From CAKVOD01 sp964606505 (GTDB lineage Bacteria; Bacillota; Clostridia; Christensenellales; UBA1242), in the NCBI GenBank assembly GCA_964606505.1, contig CAZSGM010000006.1:45838-109837 (forward strand): a stretch of 64,000 bases of DNA. The letters run 5' to 3'. The notes below the pieces were generated by a model that ran no database searches, was not told the DNA's origin, and was given only the letters and a program-made list of their open reading frames with translations. Shown one piece after another: positions 38,907-47,848 of the stretch. The first letter of the stretch is position 1; every line of letters starts with the position of its first letter. The position numbers and the translations under genes were made by a program.

Positions 38907-39224
38907 TTACCCTAAGTAGCCCGCCGCTTTAAGTACGTCTTTGACGACCTCAGGAACTTCTATCTCTTCGCCACGTTTGATTTTATACTTGTAGCCATTA
39001 ATACAAACGGGAACAACATCATCCTTAGGATTAAGTGGGTCTTTGGGAATATATAGCAGTACTTTTTTCTGCTTCGATAATTTTTCCCCAAATTCCAGTG
39101 CTTGTTTATTAATTTCAGAAACAGTGAGTTCCTTTGGAGCCCCTGCCTCAGCCGTAACACTTGTACCCGACTCGTCCAATTTTGAAACTTTTTCTTTAGG
39201 GGTTAGCACTTTTTTAATATCCAT
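38907..39224 (-). CDS. Small capsid-linked phage protein
   Basis: The 105 residues have a charged N-terminus and a small domain with LLYIPKDPLNP, VCINGYKYKIKRGE and EVPEVVKDVLKAAGYL. This resembles small proteins often found next to N4-gp56-type capsid genes in gut phages. The role may be head decoration or completion; it is unproven. The 80 bases after it contain two short hairpins. Confidence 0.6.
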   Translation of the reverse strand: MDIKKVLTPKEKVSKLDESGTSVTAEAGAPKELTVSEINKQALEFGEKLSKQKKVLLYIPKDPLNPKDDVVPVCINGYKYKIKRGEEIEVPEVVKDVLKAAGYLG

Positions 39225-39238
39225 CCTTATAATTCCTC

Positions 39239-40189
39239 CTAGTTAGTCGTTGCTAAACATTCAAGTCTAATTAACGCCAATTCTTGCAAACGAGAAAATG
39301 CATCGGCACATTTCCAGCCAACACTCGCCCTTTGATTAAGTGGGTCATCAGCCCCAGCTGAGCCAAGCGGTTTAACGATAATTTCTGGCTTGCTTTCGCC
39401 CTCAAGGTCGATTTCAGCGATTGCGTCCTTGCCTATGATTAGGCAAGTGTGCACATTAACATTTTTAGGTGTTCCCTCATCCTCTTGGTTCACTTCAGTA
39501 ACCTTTGCATTGTTCGTTTCAATAAATCTCACCCCGTGCATTTTGCCAATTTCGCCGTTCATTATTTGCGTACCGCCATTGTATTTGGATACATCTTGAA
39601 ATAGGCTGTCTTTCATTAAATCGTAAGCAACATCTGAATCCACAAAGGCAATGTAATAGCCATTAATACGTTTAACATTTTCGCGCGCAAGAAATGTTCT
39701 TGCTTTCAAGATGTCGTCGGATGTGAGTTTGCCCGACACCGTTTTACTTGATGTTGCATTTTTTCCACAATAAATCACATTTGTCCCAGCGGAATAAACA
39801 TCGCACGCAACAAGGTCAAGGGTTTGCCCTGCTTGTTCTCCCAAAAGTTCGGATGCTTCCGTTAAAACTGGGTCAATACCTACCATATCAACCTTATCAG
39901 AAATTGTTACATAGTCGCCGTACTGCTTTATAGTTACCTTAATTTCAGTAATTGACAAATCTTTGCCATCTGGCGTTACTCCCTCTTCCAGCGGGGTTTT
40001 ATTAGGCTCAAGCGAATTAAAACGTCTAAAACTAATCGTATCTCCTGAATTTTTAGGTAATTTTTTCTTTTGTGCATATTTTGTAAATGTTAACTTTGGA
40101 AGCAGTCTACTAAGTAAGGTACGGTCATAAAATTCTTTATTTTCGACTTTCATTCCTTCCAAAGCAAGTGTCTGTACAGTATTTGCCAT
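39239..40189 (-). CDS. Major capsid protein, N4-gp56 family
   Basis: The 316-residue protein has the family's typical start: a helix, then LLSRLLPKLTFTKYAQKK, SGDTISFRRFNSLEP, TPDGKDLSITEIKVTIKQYG and VTISDKVDM. These are the N-arm and E-loop features of this HK97-fold capsid group. The C-terminal half has GKMHGVRFIETNNAKV and the QRASVGWKC end. It follows the scaffold gene by 15 bases. About 415 copies would form a T=7 head if so; size is not visible from sequence. Confidence 0.88.
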   Translation of the reverse strand: MANTVQTLALEGMKVENKEFYDRTLLSRLLPKLTFTKYAQKKKLPKNSGDTISFRRFNSLEPNKTPLEEGVTPDGKDLSITEIKVTIKQYGDYVTISDKVDMVGIDPVLTEASELLGEQAGQTLDLVACDVYSAGTNVIYCGKNATSSKTVSGKLTSDDILKARTFLARENVKRINGYYIAFVDSDVAYDLMKDSLFQDVSKYNGGTQIMNGEIGKMHGVRFIETNNAKVTEVNQEDEGTPKNVNVHTCLIIGKDAIAEIDLEGESKPEIIVKPLGSAGADDPLNQRASVGWKCADAFSRLQELALIRLECLATTN

Positions 40190-40204
40190 TATTTATTTCT
40201 CCTT

Positions 40205-40975
40205 TTAACTTTTTTTGTACTTGCCATCTAAGGCATTTTGTTTAAAAATTTCAAACTCATCGTCGCTCATTTCGCTAATTGTCTTCGGCTTTAAACTTTC
40301 ATTCTCGGTTAACGAACTAGGCGAAGCGTTCGCGTTCGCGTTGATTTGTTCATATTTCTTGCGCGCCTCATCTAAAAAGTAACTTTTTAGGCTTATATAT
40401 TCTTCGTAGACTTGTACCAATGGAACATTGCCAACTTTGCCTTTTGCAAATTTTGCAAAATTTGTATCCTGCGTTAACTCTCGCAACTTATTTGGATACT
40501 TACTTTCAAAATCTTCTAAGTCTTTTTGTTGTCGCGCCTGCTTGCTTTCGCGCTCAATGCGCTCTACACTATTTCGTTTTACGTATTTGTGGTAATCCAC
40601 TATTGGGTCGCCACCTTCAGCCTTAATCTTGCGCATTAGTTTATATTCTTCAATATCACTTTCGCTAGTTATAGGGTCTCCCGTAAACGGGTTCACTCCA
40701 CCTAAGGCTTCAATTACTCCACGATTGTAAGAGTCGAGAGTTTCTTTTTGTTCTTTCTCACGCCTACGCTTTGCAAATTCAGCATTTCTTTGCTTTGTTT
40801 GCTCATTGTCAAATTGTGGCTTGTCAGTGTCTACTTCTTTAGTTGTTTGCTTCTCCAACTCAGTTGCATCAACTTCACTTTCTGTAACTTCAGTAGTCGC
40901 CTCTAGTTCACTCTCCTCAACCTCTACCTGCTGGGTTGCTACTGCCTCAATTTCTTCATTGTTTTCGTCGTCCAT
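40205..40975 (-). CDS. Capsid scaffolding protein
   Basis: The 256-residue protein is very rich in Glu, Lys and Gln and is predicted almost wholly helical. The N-terminal 45 residues are acidic (repeated VEESELEATTEVTESEV-type). A small helical C-terminus (MSDDEFEIFKQNALDGKYKKS) fits the coat-binding end of scaffold proteins. Its place between portal and capsid genes is the usual one. Confidence 0.75.
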   Translation of the reverse strand: MDDENNEEIEAVATQQVEVEESELEATTEVTESEVDATELEKQTTKEVDTDKPQFDNEQTKQRNAEFAKRRREKEQKETLDSYNRGVIEALGGVNPFTGDPITSESDIEEYKLMRKIKAEGGDPIVDYHKYVKRNSVERIERESKQARQQKDLEDFESKYPNKLRELTQDTNFAKFAKGKVGNVPLVQVYEEYISLKSYFLDEARKKYEQINANANASPSSLTENESLKPKTISEMSDDEFEIFKQNALDGKYKKS

Positions 40976-41015
40976 ATTTCCTCCACTTGCGCTAGCGTGG
41001 CGAACATTGCTTTTA

Positions 41016-41103
41016 GCATTTTTACGCTCTTGCCTTGCGCATTGCGATTTTTACGCTCTTCACTTGCGATTATTTTTGCGATTTTTACGCTCTTCACTTG
41101 CGA
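41016..41103. repeat. Tandem 26-bp repeats between portal and scaffold genes
   Basis: Two identical 26-bp copies (41044-41069 and 41078-41103; core TTTTTACGCTCTTCACTTGC) and a diverged third (41016-41041) fill the gap between the portal stop and the scaffold start. No credible gene is seen in the gap. Confidence 0.7.
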
Positions 41104-41107
41104 ACCA

Positions 41108-42949
41108 TTAATTTTGTTGTAATACATTCCCCACTTGAGTTTGTTGCGCATTGTATAGCATTGTCGCCAGCGCTCTCGCTTCTTCCATCGTATTACTACC
41201 TTGTGTTTGTAACGATTGTATTTGCGCTTGTTGTTCAGCAATCATTGCTTTTAGCGCGTTGTTTTCTTTAATTGTTGCAGACACGTTATTCACAACCTGT
41301 TGTTGCGCTTTGATGTACTCAGTCAGTTGTTCAATTTGTGCTTGTTGCTGTTGCGCTTGAGCAAGCGCTTGATGTAATTGCCCATTCTCCAAATTTTCGG
41401 CATCCTTAATTAGTTCATCCTTATTTGGTAAGTTAGGGTACACTTTGTAATAAGTGCGCAAAGATATTTGTCCATTCGCTAGCCGATTTTCAAGCATATT
41501 AATCAGCGTAACATCGCTGAACTGCGTAGAAACGCCAACATCCACCGTAATCTCAAAATCGTATGGCGCAAACTCTTCGCCATTAAAGGTTTCATTCAAT
41601 TCGACTTCGTCGCCCTTTGAGTTTTCAGCAATTCGTGTAAATTGTCTATTGTGATAGTACAAAATATAAAACTGCTTTAAAATCCCTGCGCAAGCTTTAC
41701 GAAACTCTTGATACCTTTTTGCAAGTTTATCTATCGGTTTTTGTGCTTGCTGTTGCAATAATGCAATACTTGTTCCCGACTGGTTAGCCCCAACAACTTC
41801 ACCCGCCATAACCTCGGTTGCGCCAGTCGTTTGACGCGTAAGTTCAAATATCGCATCATTAAAATTCATTGCTTCTGGTGAGAATGGTTGTTTTTGCAAT
41901 ACATAATATCCATAACCCGTTTTACATCTATCAATCAACACTTCCGTTGGATCATTACTAATTTTTTGCCCAGCAGGTGCCGCGTCTTCTTTTTGAACAA
42001 TTGAACCAAACGCTTGATTTTCTACAGCCATAGCCATCATTGCCGTATCCCAGTTAATTATGCGATTGTTCGTAACAATTCCAGCCACTTCGCTACGTCC
42101 AAAAATGCAATTTTTGCGCGGTTTGTATGTATAAATCGCAATAGGATACAATGTTGCAAGATAATCATTGCGCAATAACTCATCCGCTTCATTGTTAGCG
42201 GGGTTTAATTTGGGCGACAAAGACTTACCCTCGCACAACAACACCGATTTAGTCGATTGGTCAAAATAAACTTGTCCGTTTTTACGGTAATACTTTGTAA
42301 GTAAAGTGCAAAGTTTTGTGTTATTTTGCTCATAATCAGCAGTATCGTTGGTACGAAATTCTTCATCCGCTTCAATGAGCCCCACCTGCGCCTTGTTTTG
42401 ACACACTTGTTTTGCTTCTTCGACACTTATTCGACTTTGAATGATTATCCACTTCTGTTTTTGTATGTCAGTTTCTTTCGGGTTATAAACGCCAATATTT
42501 TGCAAATTAATTCTTTCCGCTTGTATGCCCCCACAATAATCATTGCGCAACCCCACAATATCCTTATCCCAATAAAAATGTAAAATTGCCGAACTCTCAA
42601 TTGCTCCGTCAAGTATGATATCTTCCCACATTTGTGGCAAGCCCATTTTCTTTTCTTCATATTCGTTAAACGCGTTTAATTTCTCTGCTAACTCTTGATT
42701 TCGGTTGCTAGAAAACACAATTCGCAAAGGCGTAGACGAAATACCTGCGACTTTGTTATCCACGATTTTTTCGGTAATATTAAAAATTGGACGTGGTAAT
42801 TCCTCTGTTCCCTCTTCAATATTCCCCCATTGACGCCCTTCGTAAAAATCACGATTGCGCGTTATTTCTTCATCTAATCCTATTGTCTTGCGGTACGCAA
42901 TGCAATCCTTGTATTCTTCCCAAATTTTTGTTGTCCTAATATTTTCCAT
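41108..42949 (-). CDS. Portal protein
   Basis: I choose the ATG at 42949 (613 residues), which overlaps the stop of the small gene upstream by one base (TAATG); a GTG at 42967 is the longer alternative. The protein has RNRDFYEGRQW near the start, a central region with ANQSGTSIALLQQQAQKP and the long helix KRYQEFRKACAGILKQF, as in podovirus/SPP1-type portals. The C-terminal 120 residues are Gln-rich coiled coil (QALAQAQQQQAQ). The portal forms the dodecameric ring for DNA packaging. Confidence 0.85.
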   Translation of the reverse strand: MENIRTTKIWEEYKDCIAYRKTIGLDEEITRNRDFYEGRQWGNIEEGTEELPRPIFNITEKIVDNKVAGISSTPLRIVFSSNRNQELAEKLNAFNEYEEKKMGLPQMWEDIILDGAIESSAILHFYWDKDIVGLRNDYCGGIQAERINLQNIGVYNPKETDIQKQKWIIIQSRISVEEAKQVCQNKAQVGLIEADEEFRTNDTADYEQNNTKLCTLLTKYYRKNGQVYFDQSTKSVLLCEGKSLSPKLNPANNEADELLRNDYLATLYPIAIYTYKPRKNCIFGRSEVAGIVTNNRIINWDTAMMAMAVENQAFGSIVQKEDAAPAGQKISNDPTEVLIDRCKTGYGYYVLQKQPFSPEAMNFNDAIFELTRQTTGATEVMAGEVVGANQSGTSIALLQQQAQKPIDKLAKRYQEFRKACAGILKQFYILYYHNRQFTRIAENSKGDEVELNETFNGEEFAPYDFEITVDVGVSTQFSDVTLINMLENRLANGQISLRTYYKVYPNLPNKDELIKDAENLENGQLHQALAQAQQQQAQIEQLTEYIKAQQQVVNNVSATIKENNALKAMIAEQQAQIQSLQTQGSNTMEEARALATMLYNAQQTQVGNVLQQN

Positions 42950-43119
42950 TATGCACCAAACATCCACGTTTTGATTTTATTTTTTGAGCCGTCATTATTG
43001 CTATTCATTTTGCTCTCAATCTCTTTGAGTCTCGCGTCCAATTCATTGCTTTTCTTTAATATGTCGTCGATTGCCTTTCGCAAATTTTCAAATGCCAACT
43101 TTATAATTGTTTCTTCCAT
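42949..43119 (-). CDS. Small coiled-coil phage protein (56 residues)
   Basis: The ATG follows the terminase stop directly (TAA-ATG) and the stop overlaps the portal ATG. It reads MEETIIKLAFENLRKAIDD, a heptad-rich helix, and ends KTWMFGA. Tight coupling on both sides supports it as a real gene. Such short coils occur between terminase and portal in several phages; the role is unknown. Confidence 0.65.
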   Translation of the reverse strand: MEETIIKLAFENLRKAIDDILKKSNELDARLKEIESKMNSNNDGSKNKIKTWMFGA

Positions 43120-44889
43120 TTAATAATCTCCCCAGATTTTTTTGTCCCTTTTTTCTTCATTTCGCAACGCCCACGGTAACTGCAACTTGTCCGCTCGTTG
43201 CGTTTTTGCTTCAATCCTCTGTTGTTGCCTTGCCCAATATGCAATTGCTAATGCCATAACATTGTCGTCGTGGTAACCTTCAATCGCTTGCGGTTTACCT
43301 TTTTTGTCTTTTACAAACACAAGCATTTCACGCAACGTCGTTTTATCCTTAATCACGCTTGCATTTTCTCGAAAAATTACGACTAGTTCACTTAGAATAT
43401 TGGGGCGCGTTACTGGTGTAGTTTTAAAACCATACCGTGCGCTATATTTTTGCGCTATTGAATCAAACTCTTGCCTCAAATATACATTGCTATATCCTAA
43501 CCGCTCAGTTATGTAATGCGTCGGATATGTAGAAAAATTGACTTCTATCGCAACAAGTGCTTGATTATATAATTGCGCTAATAAATACACAATTTCTGAA
43601 TACTTATCCTCATCCATACACTTACAGTCAAACACGGCGCATTGTTCCAACGTTTGCACGTCTATTACGTGCGCGGTAAAATGGTCGCTTCCCTCACCCG
43701 CTGTATCTCCACCAACCGCGTAGTAATGCCCATTTTGCGGTAATTGATATATCTTGATTGCGCCTGTAGACTTCTCAATTAATTCAACATTATTCAACGC
43801 AACTGTGTTATCTTCTAGATATTTGTGCGAATATTCAAAATCGCAAACATATTCTGCATCGTTCACACAGTCTAGTCGTCGCAATACTTCTTCATCTCCA
43901 AAAATCGAAGAACCAGACGCGATAAATGCTTCATCAGCAGAACACGGATATTCTTGTCTAATTAATTGCTTGTCCGTATACGAATTATATTTATCCACAT
44001 ACCACGCGACTTGATTATCCGTCAATCCTTTACTTCGCAATAATTGAATGCGCTCTACAAGCCACGAGTCGGTAACAGCGTCAATTATACCTACATCATC
44101 TTTGGTATATTCCGCTGTTTTCCACCACTCAAAAAATAAGTTATTACACGAATTGCTATCCCATAACGCTTTTGCGTCATTGTAGCCGTTTGCGGTTGTT
44201 TCATACACAACAAACGCGTCTTTTACAACAGCTTGTCCAAGTCCCGCTTGGATATCCGAAAACGGAACTTCATAAAATGCAATTTCAGACAAATGCAAAA
44301 ATCTTAGTGTACGTGAGCGCCCAACATTACTTGTGGCAGTTGCAACACGCCAACTTGCGTTTAACTTTTCAAAATACAATTCGTTTGCGCTGTTGTATTT
44401 CTCAGTTGGCTTTAGCGCAATAGGCAATCGATTGTACACAGTTTTCGCTTTATCTTGAAATATAACGCGTGTATTTTCTGCGCAATCCGCAATTGTCATC
44501 CCGCTAAAATTTCGCGTTGTCAATGCGTAACTAAGTTGTATTGCCGTTATGAGCGTCGTAAACCCTTGCTGTCTCCCTTTGAGAATATAATACGGCTTAC
44601 TTGTTCCTAATTTTTCTAGCGTTGCAACAAATTCCGCTTGGACTTCATTCAAAAAGAATGGAACCGTTTTGCCTTGTTTATCAACAATCGAGAAACACAT
44701 TTCAATTAGCAAGTACGGCTTAGTATGTATTTCGCGTCGCAACTCAGCGTTTTGACATATTTCATTTGCAACTGCTTGCACATATTTTTCATCGTACGCC
44801 CCCTCTTTGCGCTTTCCCCACAAATGTTTACGGCATATGATTATACTTTCAGCAATACTACTCGTCAAATTCGTCGGCAAAATCTTCAA
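43120..44889 (-). CDS. terL: Terminase large subunit
   Basis: The 589 residues hold the ATPase and nuclease of the packaging motor. The Walker A variant GRQQGFTT lies near 105-112 and the Walker B-like LRFLHLSEIAFYE near 194-206. The nuclease has GGDTAGEGSDHF (first metal Asp), AIEVN and HDDNVMALA (D541/D542). The start is TTG at 44889, inside the last 32 bases of terS, so translation is probably coupled; no good ATG exists nearby. Confidence 0.9.
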   Translation of the reverse strand: MKILPTNLTSSIAESIIICRKHLWGKRKEGAYDEKYVQAVANEICQNAELRREIHTKPYLLIEMCFSIVDKQGKTVPFFLNEVQAEFVATLEKLGTSKPYYILKGRQQGFTTLITAIQLSYALTTRNFSGMTIADCAENTRVIFQDKAKTVYNRLPIALKPTEKYNSANELYFEKLNASWRVATATSNVGRSRTLRFLHLSEIAFYEVPFSDIQAGLGQAVVKDAFVVYETTANGYNDAKALWDSNSCNNLFFEWWKTAEYTKDDVGIIDAVTDSWLVERIQLLRSKGLTDNQVAWYVDKYNSYTDKQLIRQEYPCSADEAFIASGSSIFGDEEVLRRLDCVNDAEYVCDFEYSHKYLEDNTVALNNVELIEKSTGAIKIYQLPQNGHYYAVGGDTAGEGSDHFTAHVIDVQTLEQCAVFDCKCMDEDKYSEIVYLLAQLYNQALVAIEVNFSTYPTHYITERLGYSNVYLRQEFDSIAQKYSARYGFKTTPVTRPNILSELVVIFRENASVIKDKTTLREMLVFVKDKKGKPQAIEGYHDDNVMALAIAYWARQQQRIEAKTQRADKLQLPWALRNEEKRDKKIWGDY

Positions 44890-45340
44890 GCTTCATCCCC
44901 ACTATTTGCGTTGCTTCCTTGTTACATAATGCTTGTTTATCATATAATGTGCCAATTGCGGTCGTAAGGTTGCTCAAGTTATCAATTTCAATTGCTTTAA
45001 TCTTTTTGACGAGTTCATTGTACTCGGGTGCGGTTAATTGATTGCGCACATTTGCGAGCAAGTCTTGCAATTCAACCTGATTGCTCAAGGCAATATCTAG
45101 TTTGCGTTCAAGCAATTCGTTCGCTTTACCAATAATTCTCCAAGCATTTTCCACAAACTCTTGCTTCTTTTTATTTCTAAGTTCTTCAAACTTATCTTTG
45201 TTTTTTTCGCTATGTAGCCACACCCAAATCGTGTTGCTAGGAATATTTAACTCTTTTGAAACTGTTTCAATATTCCCACAAGTGGCATACAGCGCAAGCG
45301 CTTGTTCTACAACATCTTGAGTAAATTTCTTTCCTCGCAT
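44858..45340 (-). CDS. terS: Terminase small subunit
   Basis: The 160-residue protein has an N-terminal helix-turn-helix (about 8-45, GNIETVSKELNIPSNTIWVWL) for pac/cos recognition, then a helical oligomerisation part. It is directly upstream of terL and overlaps it. The start follows an AGGGGTG site. Confidence 0.8.
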   Translation of the reverse strand: MRGKKFTQDVVEQALALYATCGNIETVSKELNIPSNTIWVWLHSEKNKDKFEELRNKKKQEFVENAWRIIGKANELLERKLDIALSNQVELQDLLANVRNQLTAPEYNELVKKIKAIEIDNLSNLTTAIGTLYDKQALCNKEATQIVGMKLEDFADEFDE

Positions 45341-45349
45341 TGCTCACCC

Positions 45350-45538
45350 CTAAATTAGCGCACTTAGTTTTTGTACTACGGTACGCAACGCTTTACATTT
45401 CTCGAGCAAGTCTTCAGCTAATCGAGTTCTATCATCTACTAGTTTGCGTAGTGCCTCAATTGTTTTGTCCTTGTCCTCACACATAGCTCCGCCATTTTTG
45501 TTTGGCAAAGTCGGCTTCTTATCGTTTTTGTTTTCCAT
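45350..45538 (-). CDS. Small phage protein with coiled coil (62 residues)
   Basis: The second ATG (45538) is used because GGAGGG lies just before it; the first ATG has no site. The N-terminal 25 residues are Lys/Asn/Gly-rich, and the rest is a helix (KTIEALRKLVDDRTRLAEDLL). The function is unknown. Confidence 0.55.
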   Translation of the reverse strand: MENKNDKKPTLPNKNGGAMCEDKDKTIEALRKLVDDRTRLAEDLLEKCKALRTVVQKLSALI

Positions 45539-45598
45539 AATTCCCTCCATAGTGGTAGTATAAAATAAAAAAAAGGGTAATTTAGGGTAAACTTTTGC

Positions 45599-46006
45599 TC
45601 ACCCTTCAATTACTCTTTCCTTATTAACTATTGTACAAATTTTCTTTGTAACGCGTTTCACTCTCCAGCGAATTGTGTCTATCGAGTATGATGTTTCTTC
45701 TGCAACTTTTTGATACGGCTTTCCATTGATTATATTTTCAATAACAACGATTTTATCTATACACTCTAGTTGCTCAATTGCATTCATATACATTTCTCGT
45801 TTACTTTGCGCTTCCGCAATTAACTTCTCTATATGAAGCGACGCAATCTGCGCCTCAACCTTGCGCAAATCTTCCTCAAGCCCATACCCCTTTAGCAACT
45901 CAGCCTGTCGTTGCATACGCGTCCTTGCTTCCAAGCACGCATTTATTGCACGTTCTTGCTTACGCCAATTGCGCAAATCGTTGCGCACTTCTTGCTCAGT
46001 AACCAT
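45599..46006 (-). CDS. ArpU/RinA-like late transcription regulator
   Basis: The 135-residue protein has a helical N-terminus and a sigma-region-4-like helix-turn-helix at about 85-130 (GKPYQKVAEETSYSIDTIRWRVKRVTK). Proteins of this type sit just before the terminase genes and activate the packaging/structural operon in Gram-positive phages. That is the position here. The exact family is not certain. Confidence 0.7.
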   Translation of the reverse strand: MVTEQEVRNDLRNWRKQERAINACLEARTRMQRQAELLKGYGLEEDLRKVEAQIASLHIEKLIAEAQSKREMYMNAIEQLECIDKIVVIENIINGKPYQKVAEETSYSIDTIRWRVKRVTKKICTIVNKERVIEG

Positions 46007-46167
46007 TTACACCTCACTTATACTTAAAGTAAATTTATATCATCAATATGTATGAGTACACCATTAAGCCTACATCCAGCTATTCTACATTCAAATTTAT
46101 TAATTCTTTCATTTTATCTCCTTTTAAATGAAATCGTTCTTGAATAGTCTTATCTTTTTATACCTAC

Positions 46168-46716
46168 CTAATCACACTTGCGTGTGATAGGGGTATTAGG
46201 GGCAAGGCGGAAGCAGACGCGCACCCCAGTGGTGATGCTGACATTGCTGTTGTGCATACTACCATTGTAGTTGACGTAGCAAAAGTGGAAAGAAGTGCCC
46301 GCCGCAGAGGAACGAGTCATCCACCACGTATCATAATCATTGATTAAATCTTTATATCTTTCATATTCTTCCTTAGTTAGCAATGCAATTAAATCGTTTT
46401 CATAATGAGGGTTAATGTCTTCCGTGTTAATCCCTAGCCTGGAAATGAACCTAGCACTATTAATGTATCCTCTCACCAGACTTTCGCCGTAATTATTTGT
46501 TATTGGGTCGAATATGCAATACATAAAATCCGAGTCGAAATCATCAATAATGCAAAGTCCTTCTTCGTTTAATTTGGTATAATTTCGCCCGTAATATTGA
46601 AATTGCTCGCCTATTTTAACATCTTCGATTGTTTCTCTTGAGCAAAGCGCCGTATTGCCCGCCTCTAATCTCTTTAGCCTTTTTTTAATTTCAATTATTT
46701 CTTTTTTTAAATCCAT
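46168..46716 (-). CDS. DUF6273-like phage protein
   Basis: The 182 residues start with a short coil. A domain follows with KIGEQFQYYGRNYTKL, LTKEEYERYKDLI, WWMTRSSAAGTSF, FCYVNYNGS and GVRVCFRLAP, matching the pattern I know as DUF6273 (WWLRSP...GVRPxxxL), a C-type-lectin-like fold found in gut bacteria and phages. It could be a binding protein. The gene has a good AGGAGAG site. No reverse transcriptase or template repeat is in the window, so I do not call it a diversity-generating target. Confidence 0.65.
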   Translation of the reverse strand: MDLKKEIIEIKKRLKRLEAGNTALCSRETIEDVKIGEQFQYYGRNYTKLNEEGLCIIDDFDSDFMYCIFDPITNNYGESLVRGYINSARFISRLGINTEDINPHYENDLIALLTKEEYERYKDLINDYDTWWMTRSSAAGTSFHFCYVNYNGSMHNSNVSITTGVRVCFRLAPNTPITRKCD

Positions 46717-46728
46717 AACGCTCTCCTA

Positions 46729-46857
46729 TTAACCCAATTTTATAAATTTAGGCTTGTTACTTCCTTGTCTGTATATTATAACTTGATAGCCCAAATAGTC
46801 CATATCATCAAGGGCATTTTCATAATATTCATTAATTAAATCTTGGATTGTTTTCAT
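46729..46857 (-). CDS. Small phage protein (42 residues)
   Basis: It reads MKTIQDLINEYYENALDDMD and ends KPKFIKLG. The ribosome binding site is weak (GGGAAG). It fills the gap between two phage genes on the same strand, and the stop lies in the site of the next gene. The function is unknown. Confidence 0.5.
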   Translation of the reverse strand: MKTIQDLINEYYENALDDMDYLGYQVIIYRQGSNKPKFIKLG

Positions 46858-46877
46858 TTACTTCCCATCTATATCTT

Positions 46878-47084
46878 TTAAAATAAATCCATCTCCTCAA
46901 TCTGAATAGGCGTGCTATTGAGTTTATATTCAACAACACGATATTTTTCATTCTTGTATTTATAAAGATATTTTTTGAGTTGTTGTATGCTTTGGTACAT
47001 TGTTGGTCGTCTTTGACTGTCTAATTCAAACTCCCATTCATTTTGGCTATTTTTATAGACTATAAAATATACTTTACTTGCCAT
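46878..47084 (-). CDS. Small phage protein (68 residues)
   Basis: The ATG at 47084 follows GGAGAG inside the end of the upstream gene; a GTG one codon earlier is also possible. It has a small beta-alpha domain (KVYFIVYKNSQNEWEFEL). The function is unknown. Confidence 0.55.
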   Translation of the reverse strand: MASKVYFIVYKNSQNEWEFELDSQRRPTMYQSIQQLKKYLYKYKNEKYRVVEYKLNSTPIQIEEMDLF

Positions 47085-47556
47085 CACTCTCTCCGTATTC
47101 TTTTAACATCTCTTGCAATATCTCACAAAACCAACTTACTGCGTCTTCTTTGCCATTCCCCAGATTTATCAAAGTATCTACAGCATTGTCCATATACTCT
47201 TTAATCTTCCCCACGATTTCTTTCGACTGGGCGTGGAGTTTGTCTTTGAGTTCGTTGTAAAGTCTAGTTTGTTGTAATTTGCTATTATTCCAGTTCTTTC
47301 GTATTCTCTTGTTTTCTTTTTTAAGTCTTTCGATTTCGTCTTGATTGTCTAAAAACATCTGATAACTACAATTACTTTCAATTATTGTTTGAAGTTCTAA
47401 TAGTCCCTGAATAGATTTCTCTTTCTCTTCCAACTGCTGTTTGAGTTCTGCGATTTGTATTTTTGCTATATATAGGTAATCAATCATTTCAGATTTATCT
47501 TTTAAGTTGTTGTATATGTCACAACACTCAATCCTAATCTCTGTTTGTTCACTCAT
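47074..47556 (-). CDS. Phage coiled-coil protein (160 residues)
   Basis: It has a good AAAGGAG site. Residues 28-110 are predicted coiled coil (IAELKQQLEEKEKSIQGLLE). The C-terminal part (DNAVDTLINLGNGKEDAVSWFC) is a small helical domain. Early phage protein of unknown function. Confidence 0.6.
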   Translation of the reverse strand: MSEQTEIRIECCDIYNNLKDKSEMIDYLYIAKIQIAELKQQLEEKEKSIQGLLELQTIIESNCSYQMFLDNQDEIERLKKENKRIRKNWNNSKLQQTRLYNELKDKLHAQSKEIVGKIKEYMDNAVDTLINLGNGKEDAVSWFCEILQEMLKEYGESDGK

Positions 47557-47761
47557 TCTTCAACATCTCCTTTACTTTATCTAAAAAATATTCCATTACT
47601 CCGTCTTTGCAAGTAAGATTTGGTGGGCATTCTTGATGGTATTTATATTTGCAGAGTTCACATCCACGATTTTTGCAAGCCAATTCCAGTGCTTTCTTCA
47701 ACTCTGCGATTTGCTAGTCTTTTTGCTCTATTATATTGCGAATGCTAGTAACATTAAAATC
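47549..47761 (-). pseudogene. Broken small Cys-rich phage gene
   Basis: This is in the same frame as the 28-residue zinc-ribbon gene just upstream, after its TAA. It encodes about 15 residues (SIRNIIEQKD), then TAG (47714-47716), then QIAELKKALELACKNRG and CELCKYKYHQECPP, ending at TGA. The coil pattern continues across the TAG, so a longer protein has probably been cut by stops. No start codon with a ribosome binding site is present. Confidence 0.45.
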
Positions 47762-47848
47762 TTACCAACACGATTTACAGTAATTACCTGCCATATCGCT
47801 AGTTCCAAAATTATAACTTATTTCTTTCCCGCAGTTAATACACTTCAT
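47762..47848 (-). CDS. Tiny zinc-ribbon protein (28 residues)
   Basis: The ATG overlaps the stop of the upstream gene (ATGA) and GGAGGCGGAG precedes it. CINCGKEI and YCKSCW give a CxxC...CxxC zinc ribbon. It may be the intact N-terminus of a longer protein now ended by TAA, since the same frame continues with related-looking sequence. Confidence 0.5.
   Translation of the reverse strand: MKCINCGKEISYNFGTSDMAGNYCKSCW

Noticed and set aside
40939..41241. A 100-residue minus-strand frame across the portal-scaffold gap
   Set aside because: It overlaps both flanking genes and consists largely of the 26-bp repeats.
46020..46125. A tiny frame with a good AAAGGAG site (MKELINLNVE) in the gap after the ArpU-like gene
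   Set aside because: It stops after ten codons; the other frame continues for 25 codons but has no start. Possibly a frameshifted remnant, too weak to call.
46168..46716. A diversity-generating retroelement target
   Set aside because: There is no reverse transcriptase and no template repeat in the window.
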